Source: Gemmatimonadota bacterium
GTDB taxonomy: Bacteria > Gemmatimonadota > Gemmatimonadetes > Longimicrobiales > Gaopeijiaceae
Length of the DNA stretch: 9,728 nucleotides
Direction of reading: 5' to 3'
NCBI GenBank assembly: GCA_026713345.1
Contig: JAPOOQ010000548.1
Location: 1 to 9,728, forward strand
This document shows, in pieces, positions 5,468 through 9,728 of the stretch (within the stretch, counting starts at the first letter, position 1; each line of letters opens with the position of its first letter). The notes beneath the pieces were generated by a model. It was not told where the DNA came from, did not search any database, and worked only from the letters and a program-made list of their open reading frames with translations. Both the position numbers and the translations under genes were made by a program.

Positions 5468-6250
5468 ATGGTTACGCTGGTGGGGGAGACGGTTTGTTCA
5501 GGAGGTCCGGCGCGTGTGGCGGGGCTGCGGGCGCCTGTCTCCGTACTCAAGTTCGGGTCATCGGTGCTGGAGTGCCCGGCGGACTACCCGCGTGTGGCCG
5601 ACGCGCTCCGGGCCGAGACCGTGGGGGGCCGCAAGATCGTGGCGGTCGTGTCCGCGATGGGTGGGACCACCGACGCGCTGGTTGCGGCGGCCCGTGCGGT
5701 CACGCCCGTGCCCCCCGGTGCGCTCATGGGGGCGCTGCTCGCGACCGGGGAAGACGCTTCGGTGGCGCTGCTCGTGCTGGCGCTCGCGGCGCGGGGCGTT
5801 CGCGCGCAGGGGACATGCTCGTCGCGCCTGCCCGTCGTGACCCGGGGCGCCCTCGACGATGCGGATCCGGTTGCGGTGGACAGCGCTCAGCTCAGGGCCG
5901 CGCTGGAACAGAGCGACGTGGTCGTCTTTCCCGGCTTCGTGGGGGTGGACGTGACGGGCGTGCCGTCGCTGCTGGGTCGTGGGGGGTCGGATCTGACCGC
6001 GCTCTTCCTGGGGCACGCCCTGGGCGATGCGCCGGTTTGCCTGGTGAAGGATGTGGACGGGGTCTACCCGGCAGACCCGCGTGCGAACCCCGGAATCGAG
6101 GCATACGAGGAGATGGGGTGGAGTGAAGCGCGACGGGTCGGGGGCGAGATCGTGCAGGGGAAGGCGGTCGACTTCGCGGAGCGGCACGGCATGCGTTTCC
6201 GGGTCGCCGGGCTGGGGGGACGGGGGACGTGGGTGGGGAGGGCGGGGTGA
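5468..6250 (+). CDS. Aspartate kinase catalytic domain lacking ACT domains
   Basis: A 260-residue protein of the amino-acid kinase fold, expected to phosphorylate aspartate to 4-phosphoaspartate, the first step toward homoserine. It starts 3 nt after the metB stop, with GAGGTGG about 8 nt upstream. After ~23 extra N-terminal residues come VLKFGSSVL (Lys28; KFGGTSV in most aspartokinases), VAVVSAMGGTTDAL (58-71), TGED (93-96), GFVGVDVTG (156-164), the signature LGRGGSDLTA (169-178), and VKDVDGVYPADPR (193-205), all key nucleotide/substrate-loop motifs. The protein ends soon after the GGEIVQGKAVDFAERHG segment. The two ACT domains that give Lys/Thr feedback and bring normal aspartokinases to about 400 residues or more are absent. 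KFGSSVL-type domains are otherwise known at the N-terminus of some fused aspartokinase-homoserine dehydrogenases, so this may be a freestanding version. A related kinase substrate is a weaker alternative. Confidence 0.8.
   Translation: MVTLVGETVCSGGPARVAGLRAPVSVLKFGSSVLECPADYPRVADALRAETVGGRKIVAVVSAMGGTTDALVAAARAVTPVPPGALMGALLATGEDASVALLVLALAARGVRAQGTCSSRLPVVTRGALDDADPVAVDSAQLRAALEQSDVVVFPGFVGVDVTGVPSLLGRGGSDLTALFLGHALGDAPVCLVKDVDGVYPADPRANPGIEAYEEMGWSEARRVGGEIVQGKAVDFAERHGMRFRVAGLGGRGTWVGRAG
6214..6247 (+). other. G-run cluster at the kinase/asd junction (possible G-quadruplex)
   Basis: Six runs of at least three G (6214-6219, 6222-6226, 6231-6233, 6235-6238, 6240-6242, 6244-6247) are separated by 1-4 nt. 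This meets the usual four-run quadruplex pattern with short loops. The cluster contains the asd ribosome binding site (GGAGG, 6237-6241), so a folded structure would affect asd translation. Glycine/arginine coding in a GC-rich gene could also produce it by chance. Confidence 0.4.
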
Positions 6251-7323
6251 CCGTGCCGGTAGCGGTCCTGGGCGCCACCGGGGTGGTGGGGCAGCGCCTG
6301 GTGCAGCTGCTCGATGGGCACCCGGGGTTCCGCCTGGCCGAGGTGGTGGCGTCCGGGCGGCGCGCGGGGCAGCGGTACGGGGAGGTAGTGCCCTGGAGCA
6401 TCGGCGGGGATCCGCCGCGGGATGCCGCCGGGCTGGTGCTGAAGGGTCCGGGAGAGTTGCAGCCGCGTTCCGAGACGCCCATGACGAGGCCCGAAGCGCC
6501 GATGCGGAGCCCGATCGTGCTCTCGGCGCTGCCTTCGGGTGCGGCCGCCGCGACCGAGATCGAGCTGGCCCGGGCCGGTCACGTCGTGTGCACCAACGCT
6601 TCCGCGCACCGGATGCGGCCCGATACGCCGCTCATCGTGCCGGAGATCAACCCGGGGGCGATCGAGGGGGTCGCCGCGCAGCCGTGGAGGGAGCAGGGCG
6701 GGGCGCTCGTGGCCAACCCCAACTGCGTGGTGGTTGCTTTGGCCATGGCGTGCGCCCCGATCGAGCGAACGTTCGGGATCGAGGCCGCGACGGCGGTCAC
6801 CCTGCAGGCGATCTCGGGGGCGGGGCTGGGCGGGGTCGGCGGGATGGCGGTCGCCGGGAACGTGATCCCGGCCATCGAGGGGGAAGAGGAGAAGATCGGG
6901 CCCGAGCTCAACAAGGTCCTGGGCGCCGGGATCGAGGTGTCGGTCGCGGTCAACCGGGTGCCGGTGCTCGACGGCCACACCGCGCACGTGTTCCTCAAGC
7001 TCGGGAGTCGCGCCTCGCCCGGCGACATCGTCCGCGCGCTGGAGGACTTCCGCCCCCCGGCGCCGGCACGGGCGCTCCCCCCCCTCCCCACCCGCCCCCT
7101 CGTCGTGCGCACCGAGCCCGACCGCCCCCAGCCCCGCCTCGACGCGGACGCCGCATCGGGGATGGCCGTGAGCATCGGCCGCATCCGCGCGGCCCCCCCG
7201 CCACACGACATCGCCTTCGTGGTGGTCGCGCACAACGGGATCCGCGGCGCGGCCGGCGCCTGCCTCGCGAACGCGGAACTGTGCATGGCGCGCCAGGTGG
7301 CCCGGCCGCAAAGCGCGCACTAG
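6247..7323 (+). CDS. asd: Aspartate-semialdehyde dehydrogenase, archaeal/fungal type
   Basis: A 358-residue NADPH-dependent enzyme that reduces 4-phosphoaspartate, the product of the upstream kinase, to aspartate semialdehyde. The start is GTG 6247, giving a GTGA overlap with the kinase stop and placing GGAGG 5 nt upstream; an in-frame GTG at 6229 would add six Gly-rich residues. The N-terminus has the dinucleotide motif VLGATGVVGQRL (7-18). ALPSGAAA precedes the catalytic loop VANPNCVVVALA, with nucleophile Cys160. TLQAISGAGLGG follows, then the active-site His244 in NRVPVLDGHTAHVFLKL, and HNGIRGAAGACLANAEL near the end. The NPNC loop and the QAISGAG and GHT motifs fit the archaeal/fungal-like Asd group (TIGR00978-type) rather than the E. 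coli type. It is the last gene of the operon. The final third switches to C-rich codons, including a long C-rich stretch around 7050-7110, but the family ending is intact. Confidence 0.9.
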   Translation: MTVPVAVLGATGVVGQRLVQLLDGHPGFRLAEVVASGRRAGQRYGEVVPWSIGGDPPRDAAGLVLKGPGELQPRSETPMTRPEAPMRSPIVLSALPSGAAAATEIELARAGHVVCTNASAHRMRPDTPLIVPEINPGAIEGVAAQPWREQGGALVANPNCVVVALAMACAPIERTFGIEAATAVTLQAISGAGLGGVGGMAVAGNVIPAIEGEEEKIGPELNKVLGAGIEVSVAVNRVPVLDGHTAHVFLKLGSRASPGDIVRALEDFRPPAPARALPPLPTRPLVVRTEPDRPQPRLDADAASGMAVSIGRIRAAPPPHDIAFVVVAHNGIRGAAGACLANAELCMARQVARPQSAH

Positions 7324-7377
7324 CTTCGCACGCAGACCGACTCGCGGGTTCTCACCAACATTTCGCCGGCCCCATCC

Positions 7378-8115
7378 ATGTCCCCGTCTCCGGTACCACC
7401 CTTCGCACTCTTCGGCGCCGCGCACATCGTGGTGATGGTGCTCACGGTGGCCGTGCCGGTCGTGCTGAGTCGGATCGTGAGGCGGGCCCGGTCGGAGACG
7501 GTCACGCGGCGGATCTGCATCGCCCTCGCTGCCGTGCTGGCGGTCAACCAGGTGACGTACTGGACCTACCGGTTCTTGACGGAGGGCGCGCTGGTCTTCC
7601 TCCGGGAACACCTGCCGCTGCACCTCTGCTCGATCGCGGTCGTGCTCTCCGTGATCGTGCTCCTGACCCGTGCCCGGCTTCCCTACGAGCTGACCTATTT
7701 CTGGGGCCTGGCCGGAACGACGAACGCGATCGTCACGCCGGAGCTCACGGAGGGGTTCCCCGACTACCACTTCATCCAGTACTTCATCTCGCACAGCGGC
7801 ATCGTCGCGACCGCGCTATTCGCGACCTTCGGCCTGGGCATGCGGCCGACGTTCAGGTCGCTGTTGCGGGCATTCGCGTGGCTCAACGGCCTGGCGGCGG
7901 TGCTGCTGCTGGTCAATCTGGCGCTGGACAGCAACTACCTGTACCTGTGCGAGGCGCCGGTCACTGCGTCGCCCCTCCTCTTCCTGCCCTGGCCGTGGTA
8001 CCTGATCTGGCTGGAGGTGCTCGCGTTCGGGCTCTTCGCGCTGCTGTACCTGCCGGTCTATCTGGGGGGGCGTCGCCGGACGACGGGGTCGGGGTCGCGG
8101 ATCCAGGAGACGTAG
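7378..8115 (+). CDS. TMEM164/YwaF-like (TIGR02206-type) integral membrane protein
   Basis: A 245-residue polytopic protein with about six or seven hydrophobic segments (roughly 10-31, 45-62, 82-97, 105-121, 132-153, 165-184, 203-229) and a basic C-terminal tail (GRRRTTGSGSR). The motif LPLHLCSI (79-86, His82 and Cys84), the conserved loop GTTNAIVTPELTEGFPDYHF, and FISHSG (136-141, His139) fit the TIGR02206/YwaF family. That family is related to eukaryotic TMEM164, for which acyltransferase activity on phospholipids is reported; no function is established for the bacterial proteins. It begins 54 nt after asd in the same frame, and I see no Shine-Dalgarno sequence before the ATG. It may be an operon extra rather than a methionine gene. 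Its 3' end overlaps the convergent protease gene by 58 bp. Confidence 0.75.
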   Translation: MSPSPVPPFALFGAAHIVVMVLTVAVPVVLSRIVRRARSETVTRRICIALAAVLAVNQVTYWTYRFLTEGALVFLREHLPLHLCSIAVVLSVIVLLTRARLPYELTYFWGLAGTTNAIVTPELTEGFPDYHFIQYFISHSGIVATALFATFGLGMRPTFRSLLRAFAWLNGLAAVLLLVNLALDSNYLYLCEAPVTASPLLFLPWPWYLIWLEVLAFGLFALLYLPVYLGGRRRTTGSGSRIQET

Positions 8116-9728
8116 AGGGAAGCTGCTGCGCGCGGCGGGTCGGGGGCCGTGGCCGCGGGATCGAGGGGGCCGAGAGACTCGGGGGGTCGGCCGACGGGGT
8201 GCCGCGAACGCCGGTCGATCGTGACCTTGTGGGAGGGCGCGGGTGGAGGGGCGTAGCCTGGCGGCGGCGGGATCATGTCGACGACCTGGCCATCCGGGCC
8301 GAGGACCGTCACGGGGCCCCGGTCGATGTCGCCGGAGAGGTCGAAGACCTGCCGCGGTTGGTCCCCGGCCAGGAGCGGAGGCCGGGCGCCGGGCAGGGTG
8401 TAGGAGTCGGCCAGGCCAACGTTGACCGAGTAGCCGAGATCGGCCATCGCCTGGAGTGTGATTGCACTGATGGGCTGCGGAACGCCGAGTTCCATGAGCG
8501 GCGTCATCATCTCCACGTCGAAGACCGACTCGCTCCAGTGACTGAGTTCGGGTGACATGGGCACCTTGGGACCCGAGTAGGCGGCCCCGCCGGCCGCATC
8601 GAAGGCAGCCCTGGCCCCCGAGCCGGTGAAGTGTGGTTCCGGGTTGGCGCTCACGAGGCCCAGGCTGTTCAGGCGACTGCTGATGTACCCCAGCCCATGG
8701 GCGATCTCGTGGAAGGCGACGTCGTCGAGCATTCCCACCGAGATCAGCCGGTCGATGTCGGCTTCGTCAAAGACCGCGCGCGAGACGACCGGGAATCCCC
8801 CGCCGCTGCGCTGGGAGCAGAAGCGTGCGTGCGCCAGCGTTCCCCCGGGCCCGTCGATCGTATCGACGTCCGCGATGAAGAGGTGGTCGTCGACGATTAT
8901 GCCATCGGGGAGGTTCAGGTTCGCGCACTTGAACCCGTCTCCCAACTCTACGTCCGACAACTCCGTTGCCGCCAGGATGGCCTCCCAACTGTTTGCCGCG
9001 GCATGGATACTCTCTCTCTGCGCCTCCGTGACTGTCGGCGTGAAGCCTCGCAGCATCGAAAACCCCGAAGCCGGCGGCGTCGACGCGCCAATCGTCACCG
9101 TGAATTCCGTACTGGCCGACAGACCGGCCGGGTCGGTCGCCGTGACCGTGATGACCGCCGTGCCGAAGTCGAGGGTGTACAGGTAGATCGAATCGCTCGC
9201 GATCTCCGTGCGGACCACGGCTTCGTCGCTGGATTCGGCCGTGATCGTCAGCGGATCGTCATCCGGGTCGCTGAAGATCTCCCCCAGAGGCGCACGGTAG
9301 CGCTCACCCGGGATCGCGTCCGTCACGTCGCGGAACGTCTTTTCCACGATCGGCGCACGGTTTGGCGGCTTCTCCTCGTCGACCACCACAATCAAGGCGC
9401 CGGAGCAGTTGTTGTCCGTGCTCGTCTCCTCGTCGACCGAGTCCACGCAGGCGCCGTAGTAGTAGACGCCCGTGTCCACAGCACTCGTCAAGCTGACGGT
9501 TATGGTTTGCCGCCCTGATTCCGGCACCGCACCGACGGTGTCGGTTGCGACCTCGGTGTCCCCGGTGTCGATCGTCGAGTCCGAGGAGAGGAAGAACCGC
9601 ACCGCCGTGCCGGAGGGGACATCGCGGGTTCCCACGTTGCTCACCACCGCTCTGACGAAGAACGAGCGCTGCGGCGCGATGGAGAACGAGTCCTGCGTCA
9701 TGTCGATGACAAGATCGGGGCGGGGGCG
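8058..9728 (-). CDS. Leishmanolysin-like zinc metalloprotease with CARDB and Ig-like domains (N-terminus off the window)
   Basis: The frame stays open to the right edge, and PDLVID before the first ATG (9699-9701) is the normal opening of a CARDB domain, so the true start lies outside. Numbering from that ATG: residues to ~108 are CARDB (VVSNVG, YYYGACVDSVDEE and DNNCSG, with a likely Cys85-Cys99 disulfide). Residues ~114-204 are a cadherin/Ig-like module (RAPIVEKTF, DPDDDPLTIT, ATDPAGLSA). Residues ~215-435 are the protease: HEIAHGLGY with His331, Glu332 and His335, third zinc ligand His388 in SHWSES, and Met-turn EMMTPLM. The 53-residue gap between HEXXH and the third His is leishmanolysin-like. 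The design suggests a secreted or surface protein. The last ~100 residues are Pro/Arg-rich with no recognisable fold, and the gene's end runs 58 bp into the convergent membrane-protein gene, so the C-terminus may be longer than in relatives or displaced by a frameshift. Confidence 0.8.
   Translation of the reverse strand, partial: RPRPDLVIDMTQDSFSIAPQRSFFVRAVVSNVGTRDVPSGTAVRFFLSSDSTIDTGDTEVATDTVGAVPESGRQTITVSLTSAVDTGVYYYGACVDSVDEETSTDNNCSGALIVVVDEEKPPNRAPIVEKTFRDVTDAIPGERYRAPLGEIFSDPDDDPLTITAESSDEAVVRTEIASDSIYLYTLDFGTAVITVTATDPAGLSASTEFTVTIGASTPPASGFSMLRGFTPTVTEAQRESIHAAANSWEAILAATELSDVELGDGFKCANLNLPDGIIVDDHLFIADVDTIDGPGGTLAHARFCSQRSGGGFPVVSRAVFDEADIDRLISVGMLDDVAFHEIAHGLGYISSRLNSLGLVSANPEPHFTGSGARAAFDAAGGAAYSGPKVPMSPELSHWSESVFDVEMMTPLMELGVPQPISAITLQAMADLGYSVNVGLADSYTLPGARPPLLAGDQPRQVFDLSGDIDRGPVTVLGPDGQVVDMIPPPPGYAPPPAPSHKVTIDRRSRHPVGRPPESLGPLDPAATAPDPPRAAASLYVSWIRDPDPVVRRRPPR

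Noticed and set aside
6051..8555. Very long plus-strand open frame (834 codons) across the kinase, asd and membrane-protein genes
   Set aside because: Its translation is dominated by Arg, Gly, Pro and Ala with no motif, and it overlaps three genes with clear family signatures; this is a GC-rich shadow frame.
1..9728. Mobile element, defence system, CRISPR array, tRNA or rRNA
   Set aside because: No transposase or integrase motifs, terminal repeats, regular spaced repeats or tRNA-like cloverleaf were seen; the content is metabolic and envelope-related.

Overview
This is a GC-rich bacterial window with tightly packed genes. An outer-membrane DUF5916-type protein, a secreted metzincin with CARDB and Ig-like modules, and a methionine operon with an archaeal-type aspartate-semialdehyde dehydrogenase together suggest a Gram-negative soil or marine lineage such as Gemmatimonadota. 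That assignment is inference from gene content and composition; no rRNA or other phylogenetic marker is present.

Layout. The left edge carries the 3' end of a nucleobase (uracil/xanthine-type) permease that continues into a soluble ATPase-like C-terminal domain (+). Its stop overlaps by 20 bp the convergent end of a large outer-membrane protein gene (-; CBM9-like domain followed by a DUF5916 beta-barrel). Between that gene and the central operon lies a divergent regulatory region (about 2781-3176). It holds a perfect inverted repeat and a near-palindrome on the side of the outer-membrane gene. On the operon side it holds a sigma70-like promoter, a SAM-I (S-box) riboswitch aptamer, and a hairpin that buries the Shine-Dalgarno sequence of the first gene.

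The core is a four-gene plus-strand operon, 3177-7323: metX (homoserine O-acyltransferase), metB (cystathionine gamma-synthase type PLP enzyme), an aspartate kinase catalytic domain with no ACT regulatory domain, and an archaeal/fungal-type asd. Genes overlap by ATGA or GTGA or are 3 nt apart, so they are probably translationally coupled. The operon covers aspartate to aspartyl phosphate to aspartate semialdehyde, and homoserine to acyl-homoserine to cystathionine (or homocysteine). Homoserine dehydrogenase is absent from the window. The apparent logic is that methionine-directed flux from aspartate is set by SAM through the riboswitch rather than by allosteric feedback on the kinase.

A TMEM164/YwaF-like (TIGR02206-type) polytopic membrane protein follows on the same strand. 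It converges with, and overlaps by 58 bp, a leishmanolysin-like zinc metalloprotease gene (-) that runs off the right edge.

The most notable material is the riboswitch expression platform. The aptamer 5' strand is complementary to the anti-Shine-Dalgarno segment, giving a readable two-state translational switch. The ACT-less kinase placed under that switch is the second notable point. I saw no tRNA, rRNA, CRISPR array, insertion sequence or phage gene.
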